Made by a program: the position numbers and the translations under genes. A DNA stretch of 64,000 nt from Silvanigrella aquatica (GTDB lineage: Bacteria; Bdellovibrionota_B; Oligoflexia; Silvanigrellales; Silvanigrellaceae), in NCBI RefSeq assembly GCF_001907975.1, contig NZ_CP017834.1, positions 451,016 through 515,015 on the forward strand. Direction: 5' to 3'. Position 1 is the stretch's first letter; every line of letters begins with the position of its first letter. Below are positions 54,937 through 63,837 of this stretch, one piece after another. Below the pieces are notes generated by a model, which was not told the DNA's origin, ran no database searches, and was given only the letters and a program-made list of their open reading frames with translations.

Positions 54937-56108
54937 TATTTACTCCAAATATTTTCTTTTAAAAATTGATTTAAATTTTCAGAAAATTTTGATCCCACAA
55001 TTGGAATTTTAAGTGAACTTTTTTCTTGTTTTATATTTAGAGCTTCTGCGAAAAGGCTATAACATATATTTTTTCTTTCCTTTTCCCATTCAAACAAATC
55101 ATTTAATTTTTCCAGATATTCAAATAATTGAAAACTAGATTTTTCTGCTAAAGATATTTTAGAGTGCCTTTCCATTCTAACAGGTTTTAAAAAGGCATTA
55201 ACCAAATTAATGGGCTGTTTTTTTGAATAACTAATTAAAACGGAATCGGGATATGTGGAAGGAGCTGTTGAGTTCTTTTTGCCTGTTGGTATGGCGTTAA
55301 CAAACGTTTCTATAAAACTATTTACACATTTCAGCGTTAATTCTTTATCATTATTCAAATTTTTAAATAATGTTTCCATACTGATACAAGCGTATCTATA
55401 AAAGCATGGGCTTGCAATTTGCGTATAACCCATCATGCTTGCTCCCGCATCGGCTCTTTCAGCAGAGTTTGCTAAGTCATCCAAAGCTGTATAGAAGTCG
55501 TCTTCAATTAGAATTTCGTTGGTTGAAATAGCATGGGCAAACTGCACGGCAGATTCCACATTTAAAGTTACTTCCGATGCCGCCATCCTTCCAAATAAGC
55601 TAATGTCAGGGGCTAAAGGGAAATTTAATCTTTCCTTATTAAACTCTTTTGCTGAACTTACTGGGTCAAAATTTTGTTTTTTTAATATTTGAGTAGCAAG
55701 AGCTAATTCTTTTTCACTTGTAAAGAATAGGGTTTTTAATTTATCAAATTCATTATTTTCAGCTTCAAATAATGTAGGTCCTTTATTTTTTTGCTTTCTT
55801 TGTACTTCCATTTCTCCAAGACCAACATTTTTTAAAAATTCATTGACGCTTTTTCTATTTTTTTCTGTATCAAATTCTTTACCTGCCAAATTAAAAATTT
55901 CACTTGCCATTTTTTTTGTACGAATACCATGATCGTAGTTTATATTTGAAAAAAATTCGTCATGCTTTCTAATTGCATTTTTCCAACATTGGGAAGATAC
56001 TCTCTGTCTTTTGAATCCTCCAAAATCAATGGTTTTAAGTAAGTTTGTATCATCACGATTTAAATTAATTCCTGAAAACTGTTGTAATACGGATATTTCA
56101 AAAAACAT
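54936..56108 (-). CDS. cas7e: Cas7e (CasC) Cascade backbone subunit
   Basis: 390 residues, slightly longer than usual. NRDDTNLLKTIDFGGFKRQR, SSQCWKNAIR and ADAGASMMGYTQIASPCFYRYA define the family. Six copies form the crRNA-binding filament. A strong AAAGGAGAAAGT precedes ATG, the best ribosome site in the operon, consistent with the high copy number needed. Confidence 0.97.
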   Translation of the reverse strand: MFFEISVLQQFSGINLNRDDTNLLKTIDFGGFKRQRVSSQCWKNAIRKHDEFFSNINYDHGIRTKKMASEIFNLAGKEFDTEKNRKSVNEFLKNVGLGEMEVQRKQKNKGPTLFEAENNEFDKLKTLFFTSEKELALATQILKKQNFDPVSSAKEFNKERLNFPLAPDISLFGRMAASEVTLNVESAVQFAHAISTNEILIEDDFYTALDDLANSAERADAGASMMGYTQIASPCFYRYACISMETLFKNLNNDKELTLKCVNSFIETFVNAIPTGKKNSTAPSTYPDSVLISYSKKQPINLVNAFLKPVRMERHSKISLAEKSSFQLFEYLEKLNDLFEWEKERKNICYSLFAEALNIKQEKSSLKIPIVGSKFSENLNQFLKENIWSK

Positions 56109-56131
56109 ACTTTCTCCTTTGTATAAAGAAT

Positions 56132-56770
56132 TTATTTTTTATTTTTTTCATCTTTTGCGACATACTTATAAAATGATTTTGACCACTTATATTGAATTTT
56201 TTCATCATACTCCCATAAATAAAGGTCAACATATAATAAAGGCCAATCTATATACAATTTTCCAAATGTACTTAAGAGTGAAGAGATAACGGAATACAAT
56301 TGATTTTCAATTTGAGATAACGGTGTAGAAAGAAGCTTTAAAAATTTTTTTTCAACATTTTCCACAGTACCAATCTCTTCTTGGGCTAATAATTTTCCTA
56401 AGGAATAGCCAAAATTTTTGCTTTCTGCTTTGAAATTAGAATTTTCAGCATTTTCGTCTATTTCAAATTTCAAACAGTATGCTCCTAAATCGGAATGTAT
56501 AGGAATAATCATTTTTAAGATATTAAAGAAATAATTATTACTTAATATTGAATACTTTTCATCTTCAATAAGTCTAAGTTTATTTAAAGAATGTAAAATA
56601 TAGTGTTCATTATTGTTATTTTTTCTTGATCTTCTTAAATGTGCAATAATTTCCTTTGAGATAGGAGTATTTTCTTTCTCTCTTTCTTCAATTAAATTTT
56701 CAATGCGATGAGCAATTGAATAAAGATATTTTTTTGCCTCGTCATAACTAAAACTATATTGTTCCGACAT
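56132..56770 (-). CDS. cse2: Cse2 (CasB) Cascade small subunit
   Basis: 212 residues, mostly helical, in the position expected between cse1 and cas7. ENTPISKEIIAHLRRSRKNN near the N-terminus and HYILHSLNKLRLI fit Cse2. The length is somewhat above the common 160-180. It overlaps cse1 by 17 bases. It stabilises the displaced DNA strand in the R-loop. Confidence 0.88.
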   Translation of the reverse strand: MSEQYSFSYDEAKKYLYSIAHRIENLIEEREKENTPISKEIIAHLRRSRKNNNNEHYILHSLNKLRLIEDEKYSILSNNYFFNILKMIIPIHSDLGAYCLKFEIDENAENSNFKAESKNFGYSLGKLLAQEEIGTVENVEKKFLKLLSTPLSQIENQLYSVISSLLSTFGKLYIDWPLLYVDLYLWEYDEKIQYKWSKSFYKYVAKDEKNKK

Positions 56771-58262
56771 AATGAATTCCTTTATATATCATTCCCATTA
56801 ATTTATATTTAGTAGATTTATGTGGAAAATCTTGTATAAATTTATCGGCTGCTCGCAGCTTAGCTTCTCTAATTTTCTTTTCAAGCTCCTCTGAAAAATG
56901 TTCGAAATTATTTACAATTTTTTCAAAAACAAAAAAGCTATTAAAATATAAAGTTATAAAATTCCAGTATTCCATAAACGCAGAAGTGTGCTGAAGATAC
57001 GCATCAATATCTTCTTTTGCCATTTCCTTTTCTCCATTGGAGGGTAATTTTTTTAAAGAATCTTTAAAATTTGCATATAAGTAGGTCTGATTTTTTTCTA
57101 CTAAAATTATGCACTTTTTAAGTTTATTTAAATTTTTTTCATCAATTAAATCTGTAGGAATTTTAAATAAGGATCGAATAGAGCCAAAAATTTTTGCTTT
57201 ATCAGAATAAAGTCCTAACGCTTCAAGCTCAAACGTCTCATTAATTAAAAAAGTTAACTCCGAATTTTTTTTGATTAATGAAAAGCGATGCAATACATTA
57301 TCTAAATTGCGCCAAAGAACTTTATCTTGATTTGGTTTTAAATAGATATCTTCTTCTTTACTCGTTTTCGTAATAGCAACATTCAAATAATATTTTTCAA
57401 TATCATCGTCTTTTTTAATTCCTTGAGCAATTTTACTAAAACAAGCATAGGGTTGATTGTTGTTTGAATCGTATTCCCAATATATTTTAATAATGCGCTC
57501 ATAACCAAATTTTTGATATACCTCAGCTCCTGTCAGTGTTTTAAATTTTGCTAGCATTTCTACGCCATGATCAGGGCATTCCCATATGGGGGTCAGAGCA
57601 ATTCTTTTTAATTCTTCATTTTTTTCATTATAAATATTATTTATATTGACATTTATAAATATAGAGTCAGCCAAATTTTCTTTTTTTATGAAAATAGAAA
57701 TAGGTTTTGCTGCAAATGTATCTGTGAAGTTATATACATCATTTTTAAACCCCCCTCCTAAACCGCCATATCCAATCAAATGTCCTTGCAATAAAGCGAA
57801 AAATACTTCTGGAAGATTATATTTTCGGGGACTTGAATCATCTGCTTTTGTAAAAAAATTGCTATTATTGCCACTTTCTACTTCGGGAAGTAGTTTTGCA
57901 ATAGATTGTATTTCTTTTTCCATAAGTTTTTCATTGAAATTTTGCTGCAAAAAATAATAATTTGGACCTGCAAGTTCAAAATGTTGTTCGTACTGGTCTA
58001 AATATTTAACCATATTTTCAATAAAATCCTCAGAATTTTTAAATTCAAATTTATTGAATTTATGGCACATGGCCAAGCCAATGAGAATAATAAAGTGATT
58101 AAATGCAATGCGCTCCGAGCAATAACTTAAACAGAAATCAGAATAATGTATAGAATTTATAAGAAATTCTCTCAATGTGACAAGTCTTTTTTCACCATTA
58201 TGCTGAATAACGGGAATAATAGGAATTTTACTATAAATATTTGTTTCAATTTGTTCCTTCAT
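56754..58262 (-). CDS. cse1: Cse1 (CasA, Cas8e) Cascade large subunit
   Basis: 502 residues. IPIIPVIQHNGEKRLVTLREFL at the N-terminus, LLPEVESGNNSNFFTKADD and PEVFFALLQGHLIGYGGLGGG follow the family pattern, and IWECPDHGVEMLAKF continues it. It reads the PAM and recruits Cas3. It begins three bases after cas3. Confidence 0.95.
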   Translation of the reverse strand: MKEQIETNIYSKIPIIPVIQHNGEKRLVTLREFLINSIHYSDFCLSYCSERIAFNHFIILIGLAMCHKFNKFEFKNSEDFIENMVKYLDQYEQHFELAGPNYYFLQQNFNEKLMEKEIQSIAKLLPEVESGNNSNFFTKADDSSPRKYNLPEVFFALLQGHLIGYGGLGGGFKNDVYNFTDTFAAKPISIFIKKENLADSIFINVNINNIYNEKNEELKRIALTPIWECPDHGVEMLAKFKTLTGAEVYQKFGYERIIKIYWEYDSNNNQPYACFSKIAQGIKKDDDIEKYYLNVAITKTSKEEDIYLKPNQDKVLWRNLDNVLHRFSLIKKNSELTFLINETFELEALGLYSDKAKIFGSIRSLFKIPTDLIDEKNLNKLKKCIILVEKNQTYLYANFKDSLKKLPSNGEKEMAKEDIDAYLQHTSAFMEYWNFITLYFNSFFVFEKIVNNFEHFSEELEKKIREAKLRAADKFIQDFPHKSTKYKLMGMIYKGIHYVGTI

Positions 58263-58265
58263 ATT

Positions 58266-61208
58266 TTAACTCTTTTTATTTTTAGTGTATTTAAAGCCGT
58301 AATGTGAACAGTATCTTATCTCAGTATTTTCAAGGTTTTTAACTGCATATTTACCATTCCACTCCATATTTAATATTTTATAATGTTTTAATACTTTGTG
58401 TGAATCTAAATTTTCAACATCGGAATTATTTAAATCTTTTGTTACATAGAAAGGAACTGTAATTTGACAATGTAAAATATTTATTATTTCCTCCTTCTCT
58501 TCTGTAAATAAATGAGGCAATTCAACAAGTTTATTATGATAGTTTAAAGTGTAATTTTTATTATTATGCTTAATAATTAATATAAGTTGTTCTGTTTTGT
58601 TAAACAATCGTGTTTGTGGTAAATTAGAATTTCCTACTTTGTCTTCTCTTTCAAAAAATAAGTTCATAAACCAATTATGATAATTTTTTTTATGCATGGG
58701 AGAATCAATAGTGACTGATAAAGCTTTTTTTGCAGTACTTACATTATTAGCAAACATTTCCTTTTCTGACTCTATAATTCTTTTCTTTGAAAATTGCTCT
58801 GAACTATTGGAATAAACACTTTGAACTAGAAACTCTAAATCACAAATGTCATCAATAATATTATTGTTTTTAGATAAAAAATCTTTTAAAACTAAATATG
58901 ATTTTAATAATACAGATTCAAAGTAAACATTTTTTGTCCCTCTGCAAAGCTCAAAAAGGGGCAAATGGGAGTCATCACAGGCTTCATGAAAAATTCCGAA
59001 TTGAGTTGGCTCTAATGGTATTGCTGTTTCTAAATCCCAACGGCATCGTCTAAAATGCCGACCCATTCTTTGTAATAGTAAATCGATAGGGCAGAGGAAG
59101 GAATACATATAATCAAAATCAATATCTAAACTTTGTTCAATGACCTGAGTGGCTATAATAATTTTGAATTTTGGTCTTGAACTTTTTAGATTGTTTATGT
59201 GATTTCTAAATTGTTCTTTGCCAAGACTTTCTTTTATAAAGGACTCTTTTTCTGTTTTTAAATTTAATGAAAATCGGGCATGAAAAAGTAGAAGGTCTTC
59301 TTTAGAAAAGTCGTCATTTAAAAATTCTTCAAAAAGCTTTTGCGCTGTATTTACAGTGTTGCAAACAATTCCTATATTACCATAATACTGATTATTGATT
59401 TTTTTAATATTATTTTTTACTATGGCTACAATCTCTTTAAAATTTGCAATTGCAAACAATTTTGTCGGAGTTTTTTTATTTTGAGTATCTATTGAAGAAG
59501 CAATAATTTCCTTAAATGAATCTGATTTATTCCAGCTTACATTTGTTATTCTTGGAAAACCATTTTCGCTAGAAATAATTTTTTGTTTATTGTTAAATGC
59601 TGTTAAAAATTTATCTCTCTTATCCTTTGGCAGAGTTGCTGAAAGAAGAATAATTTGACATTGATTATGGCCTAACCATTGTAACAACTTGCATATTGCT
59701 TCATCCATATAGGCATCATAAGCATGAATCTCATCGAGAATAATTGTTTTACCTGCTAAGCCAAATAACTTAACAAAATAATGTTTTGAATTGATAAAAA
59801 CACAATTTAAAACCTGGTCAATTGTGCCAACTCCAAATTCAGCTAGTAATCCCGTCCTGGAGTTCTCGTACCAAGGGCTTGAAAGTGTCGATTTATTTGA
59901 ATTGATATCATCGTAAGTATCATTGTCATAGGTAGAGGAAGTATCATCGGTTACTGATGATAAAGGCTTATCGTTTTTATAATAATTTTTCATCAATTCA
60001 ATATTGGTATCATTCCAATTTTTATTTGAATGTAAAATTTGGAGTTGTACTTTTTGTCCATGCAATTCAAAAAGCTTTTCTAAAATTGTATTAATTCTTG
60101 TAAACATTTGATTGCTGGTTGCTTGAGTTGGCAATGCAAAATAAAGTCCGCGACTCTGCTGTGCATAGGGAGACATTAAAAATGAAAGAGCTGCTTCTGT
60201 TTTTCCCAGTCCCATGGGAGCTTCAATAATGGTTAGACTGGGGTTTTGGCACTGTTTGACAAGTTCAAACACTTGTTCTTGAAACGAACGCGGGTTAAAG
60301 CCAAAAATGTTTTTAAAACTGTGCTGTTTAAAGTATCGGCATTTTTCAGATCCCCAATAAAGTTTATCTTGTAAAACTTCTTGTGCTCGTGATCTTCTAT
60401 CAAAAAAATAATTTTTTATTTCATCAGAATTTTTAACAACGGCTTCATAGGGGAAAAAATTTTCATTAGAAGCTATCCAATCAGACACACAGGCAAGCCC
60501 TGCAAAAATAACTTCATAATTATTTGTTAATTCATGATTATCCGAATGAAAATCGTCAATAAATTGATCCATGTGAAGAAAATCACCAACGATAATTCTC
60601 CATATTTCATCAATAAAATTTTCTCGTAATAATTCCCAATTTTTTAAACCACAATAGGATTCATTTATATCGAAATATCTTATTTCGTTAAAATAATGTA
60701 AAGAATCTAATGAGTTTTTACTATGAAATTTGTCATGGTGATGTCCTATTGCAACTAAAAATCTTGTAATCGCACTTTTAATATTTAATTTATCACATTT
60801 TTTATAAAAATAATTTAATAATGATTGAGTACTTATATAGCCATGATGAAAATTGTCTTTATTCCGCAGAATAAATTTATTTATATCATTCCAGTATTTA
60901 TAACTGGATTGCCATTGCTTGTAAAAAAAACTATGAGGCTCATTTTTTAAAATAAATGCTTGAAAAACAGGCGAGAGTTTACCTAAATCATGTACAGCGG
61001 TAAAAAAGCTTAATATTCGACTGGCGACGTTATAGTTATATTTATTCATTAGGAAGGGAGCTATGAGATTAACTAAAAATTTTTCCTTGCTTATAATTTC
61101 TAGACAACATGCCCCAGCATCAAGTAAATGGTATAAAATCCCATGAAATTCTTTGTCTGAATTTTTTTTTGCGCATCCTAAAAATAAATCTCTTTCAAGT
61201 TGCACCAT
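58266..61208 (-). CDS. cas3: Cas3 helicase-nuclease, type I-E
   Basis: 980 residues. The N-terminal HD nuclease shows TAVHDLGKLSPVFQAF near residue 72 and a second His cluster AIGHHHDKFH near 153. The helicase part has Walker A PMGLGKTEAALSF near 334, the DEIHAYD box near 491, SATLPK and QVIEQSLDIDFDYM, then QRMGRHFRR. It degrades target DNA after Cascade binding. It is the first gene of the operon; a candidate promoter lies 33-59 bases upstream. Confidence 0.97.
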   Translation of the reverse strand: MVQLERDLFLGCAKKNSDKEFHGILYHLLDAGACCLEIISKEKFLVNLIAPFLMNKYNYNVASRILSFFTAVHDLGKLSPVFQAFILKNEPHSFFYKQWQSSYKYWNDINKFILRNKDNFHHGYISTQSLLNYFYKKCDKLNIKSAITRFLVAIGHHHDKFHSKNSLDSLHYFNEIRYFDINESYCGLKNWELLRENFIDEIWRIIVGDFLHMDQFIDDFHSDNHELTNNYEVIFAGLACVSDWIASNENFFPYEAVVKNSDEIKNYFFDRRSRAQEVLQDKLYWGSEKCRYFKQHSFKNIFGFNPRSFQEQVFELVKQCQNPSLTIIEAPMGLGKTEAALSFLMSPYAQQSRGLYFALPTQATSNQMFTRINTILEKLFELHGQKVQLQILHSNKNWNDTNIELMKNYYKNDKPLSSVTDDTSSTYDNDTYDDINSNKSTLSSPWYENSRTGLLAEFGVGTIDQVLNCVFINSKHYFVKLFGLAGKTIILDEIHAYDAYMDEAICKLLQWLGHNQCQIILLSATLPKDKRDKFLTAFNNKQKIISSENGFPRITNVSWNKSDSFKEIIASSIDTQNKKTPTKLFAIANFKEIVAIVKNNIKKINNQYYGNIGIVCNTVNTAQKLFEEFLNDDFSKEDLLLFHARFSLNLKTEKESFIKESLGKEQFRNHINNLKSSRPKFKIIIATQVIEQSLDIDFDYMYSFLCPIDLLLQRMGRHFRRCRWDLETAIPLEPTQFGIFHEACDDSHLPLFELCRGTKNVYFESVLLKSYLVLKDFLSKNNNIIDDICDLEFLVQSVYSNSSEQFSKKRIIESEKEMFANNVSTAKKALSVTIDSPMHKKNYHNWFMNLFFEREDKVGNSNLPQTRLFNKTEQLILIIKHNNKNYTLNYHNKLVELPHLFTEEKEEIINILHCQITVPFYVTKDLNNSDVENLDSHKVLKHYKILNMEWNGKYAVKNLENTEIRYCSHYGFKYTKNKKS

Positions 61209-61240
61209 TCTTGAATCCTTTTTTCAAGTAGTTTTAATTA

Positions 61241-61267
61241 CTTATAATTTATGCTGTAACAAGTCAA
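61241..61267 (-). promoter_or_regulatory. Candidate promoter of the cas operon
   Basis: On the minus strand TTGACT (61262-61267) is followed after 15 bases by TATAAG (61241-61246), and TAAGTA gives 17-base spacing as an alternative. It lies just ahead of cas3 and is the only near-consensus -35 in the upstream 150 bases. Confidence 0.5.
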
Positions 61268-61458
61268 GATCATGAACTGTTAATATGTTTTTACTCTTTT
61301 TTTGATAAATATTTTTATTTTACACATTTTTTAGATATTGAAATTTTCTATTATTTATCTGTTACTTTAAATTTAAAAATGGCAGCAAAAATAACCAGCA
61401 TCAAAGTTCATAATGATCTTCATAGTGCTATTAAATATAATAATAAAATAAATTTTTA

Positions 61459-61487
61459 TTTACATTTGTTTAATTAAATGCTAATGT
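61459..61487 (+). promoter_or_regulatory. Possible promoter for the crRNA-like element
   Basis: TTTACA (61459-61464) and TAATGT (61482-61487) are 17 bases apart. The predicted start would fall at about 61494, within the first repeat-like hairpin's 5' edge. In such AT-rich DNA this is weak evidence. Confidence 0.3.
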
Positions 61488-61489
61488 TT

Positions 61490-61585
61490 AATTTCCTTAT
61501 TTTTTAAGGATGATCCGAAAGTAATTTAATACTTAGTCAGTGATAATTTAACTTTCCCTATTGTTTTAGTAGGGATGATTTTTCG
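61490..61585 (+). ncRNA. Solitary crRNA-like element: two degenerate CRISPR repeats around one spacer-length segment
   Basis: The first repeat-like unit, 61490-61517, starts AATTTCC and ends GGATGATCCG, the same 10 bases that end the array repeat. Its stem is TCCTTA/TAAGGA where the array has TCCCCAC/GTGGGGA. The second unit, about 61551-61585, has TTTCCC, stem TCCCTA/TAGGGA, then ATGATTTTT. The segment between them is 33 bases, a spacer length found in the array. The stems differ in sequence but still pair, and the 8-base handle ATGATCCG of the first unit is intact, so Cas6e could process it. It is oriented away from cas3. The T-run after the second hairpin could end transcription. This is the form of CreA/CreR-type crRNA-like RNAs that direct Cascade to regulate cas or toxin genes. 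Confidence 0.65.
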
Positions 61586-61622
61586 CTATAGAATATGAAA
61601 TCAACTGTAATATTGATATACT

Positions 61623-61889
61623 CTAAGTTATTTTATATGTCGAAATACTAGCCATGATAAATAGCAAAGTTGGCATTGACAAAAGAAATAGGGTTTTCAA
61701 AATTTTATGAGTTTTTTGTAAAGTATTATTTGGTAAGGACAATGTGATGCTTAGATTAAAGGTAACTAGGTTTTCTTGTTTCATAAATGTGCTCCATGGT
61801 AAAAGTTTGTTGCTAAGTTTTCGATTAAGCTGATTTCGTTCGAGTATTAAATCACTTTCTTTATTATCATTTCCATTACTTAAGATCAA
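61623..61889 (-). CDS. Hypothetical small membrane protein, doubtful
   Basis: An 88-codon frame from TTG 61889 has no good ribosome site. The C-terminus is hydrophobic (LKTLFLLSMPTLLFIMASI), compatible with one membrane helix; the N-terminus is polar. No family recognised. It lies between the crRNA-like element and queE and could be random in AT-rich DNA. Confidence 0.25.
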   Translation of the reverse strand: MILSNGNDNKESDLILERNQLNRKLSNKLLPWSTFMKQENLVTFNLSITLSLPNNTLQKTHKILKTLFLLSMPTLLFIMASISTYKIT

Positions 61890-62073
61890 GAAATCATTGT
61901 ATAATTATTTCTATCGCTTTGCTTAAAAATATCTCAATTTTATTTGGAGTGATTTTTTCCAAAATTTAATACATTTATTAAATTAAATGTTGAATAAGAA
62001 TTTTTTGATATACGTCAAAACAATTTAATTCAATTCAAAATAAAAACAAATCATAATATTTCAACTTCAAAAC

Positions 62074-62805
62074 TCAAACGCCCCTTAAGTTCCCAAATAA
62101 TAAGACATGGAGGCGGGGGGTATAGCGAAAACCGTATTTAATGCACTTGTCATGGAGCCAGACGTTGTTTATTTGTGATTCTAAATGAGTTCCTTCGGGC
62201 ATGAGAAGGACACGAGCTTTTTCTAAATGATAGGTTTTTACAATGTCTAAAATTTCAGTCATATCATTTTCAACAAAATCTTTTCTGACGACGAATTTAA
62301 AGTAAACAGAGTTGTGATTTTGGGATAAATGCGACCAGTGATGCAAGGATTCTGAAATTATTTTTTCTCCTGAATTAGAAAATTTGGGAGAAATATTCCA
62401 TTGCATTAAGTTATAATCTTGTTCTAAAAAATTTGGAATTTGTAAATGAGGGATGCGGGTTCCGTTACTTTCGACTTCGGCTGTGAAGTTATTTCCTAAG
62501 GTGCGCATTAATAATCCCAAATTTTGCAAAGTGGGTTCACCTCCAGTTAATATCAAGTGATTTATTTGAAAAGATTTTATTTTTTCAACCAGTGTTTCCA
62601 AAGTGTATCTTACAAATTTTTGTTTGCTTTTAGAGTTTTCTTTTTCCAGGGGATCACTTTTAAAAGTGTGAGTGTAGGGTGTGTCGCACCAAACACAACG
62701 TAAGTTACAAATTTGAAATCGGACGAGCAACGAGGGTTTTCCTAAATTAACACCTTCTCCTTGGAGGCAAGGATATATTTCATTTAACAGAAAACTTGAG
62801 CTCAT
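62074..62805 (-). CDS. queE: 7-carboxy-7-deazaguanine synthase
   Basis: 243 residues of the radical-SAM enzyme QueE: NEIYPCLQGEGVNLGKPS at the N-terminus, cluster ligands C33, C37 and C40 in CNLRCVWCDT, and LTGGEPTLQ. The Cys spacing is the CxxxCxxC of radical-SAM proteins. It converts carboxytetrahydropterin to 7-carboxy-7-deazaguanine on the way to preQ0 and queuosine. It follows the QueD-like gene by 20 bases. Confidence 0.94.
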   Translation of the reverse strand: MSSSFLLNEIYPCLQGEGVNLGKPSLLVRFQICNLRCVWCDTPYTHTFKSDPLEKENSKSKQKFVRYTLETLVEKIKSFQINHLILTGGEPTLQNLGLLMRTLGNNFTAEVESNGTRIPHLQIPNFLEQDYNLMQWNISPKFSNSGEKIISESLHHWSHLSQNHNSVYFKFVVRKDFVENDMTEILDIVKTYHLEKARVLLMPEGTHLESQINNVWLHDKCIKYGFRYTPRLHVLLFGNLRGV

Positions 62806-62825
62806 AATAATCCTTAGTTGTTAAA

Positions 62826-63785
62826 TTAAATATTGCAAATAGAACCTTTTGATAAGCCCTCATAAGCTCTGATTTCAATGTCTTTTTCATCGGGTGGAAA
62901 CTGTGCGCGAATAAATTCAGCGAGGTTTTCAACAGTGCTTTCTTGTTCTAAAGTAAAAACATGATCTTTAGGTATAATCACAGCGACTTCGCCTTGGGTG
63001 CCTTTGTATTGCGCGGCAATGTGATGCTCTTTGAGATCGGTTATTTCAGGGCAGTGATCGATGAGCTCTTGAATGAGTTTTGTATTCCAATCTTTCACAA
63101 CATAATTCTGAGAAATAATATAAGCATTATCTAGCTTTTTAGCTGCGTAGGAACTTTTTCTAAGGTCAAATTTGCCTTTTTTAAAGACTTCAATGACACT
63201 GCTGTGGCCATGGAAGCGTTGGCAATTGCCATAATGGTAACAGAGACTGTGTGTGTAACTGTAATAATTTGGTTTTAATTTGTGTTCGTGCTCTCGTAAC
63301 TTTACACTAATATTCGTAACATTTTCGGGAGAATTTCTTAAAATAGATTGCGCAATTTCTTTTTCAAGTAAAGTAACATCATCATTATCGAGTGCAATTA
63401 AAGTTTCCCTTGAAATTCTTTTAATAGAATTATTATAGGTATTAATAGCAAATAATAAATTATTATCGGAGTTTTTATAATTTCCAATCACAATAATTTG
63501 CGAATTCGATTGAAAGCGAATTAAGCTTGGTTTTACAAGTAATTTATGATCATATTCGTGATCAATTGTACTTTTTGCCGATTTTTTTGCAAGGCTGAAA
63601 TCAAACAGAACACCATTTTTATCTTTGTTACCTTCCCAGATAACGTCCACATACCAACTTTTTCCTTTGGGGCCAAAGCTTGGGTAAAGTATGGCACAAT
63701 CGAGGAGAGTGACATCCTGGATAAAAATTTTTGTGGTACTAAGAGAATGAGTTTGCATGTTTAGATAAAGCCTTAAATAATTCAC
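62826..63785 (-). CDS. queD: QueD-like 6-carboxytetrahydropterin synthase, tandem-domain form
   Basis: 319 residues from GTG 63785, or 310 from ATG 63758 (MQTHSL). QueD is usually about 120-150 residues; this protein looks like two such domains in line. The N-terminal half has the family's GVLFDFSLAKKSAKSTIDHEYDHKLL block but no HxxxHGH zinc site. The C-terminal half has the zinc motif CQRFHGHSS near 190 and the STVENLAEFI block near 285. It makes 6-carboxytetrahydropterin, the QueE substrate, and is the first gene of a queD-queE pair. Confidence 0.86.
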   Translation of the reverse strand: MNYLRLYLNMQTHSLSTTKIFIQDVTLLDCAILYPSFGPKGKSWYVDVIWEGNKDKNGVLFDFSLAKKSAKSTIDHEYDHKLLVKPSLIRFQSNSQIIVIGNYKNSDNNLLFAINTYNNSIKRISRETLIALDNDDVTLLEKEIAQSILRNSPENVTNISVKLREHEHKLKPNYYSYTHSLCYHYGNCQRFHGHSSVIEVFKKGKFDLRKSSYAAKKLDNAYIISQNYVVKDWNTKLIQELIDHCPEITDLKEHHIAAQYKGTQGEVAVIIPKDHVFTLEQESTVENLAEFIRAQFPPDEKDIEIRAYEGLSKGSICNI

Positions 63786-63837
63786 AAAACAGAAAATGCT
63801 TCTGCGGACTCGGTCTTATCTAAATAATCCTAAGGGA

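Noticed and set aside
61586-61645. 18-codon frame after the crRNA-like element as a CreT-type toxin
   Set aside because: It has no ribosome site and no rare-codon pattern like known CreT; nothing supports a toxin here.
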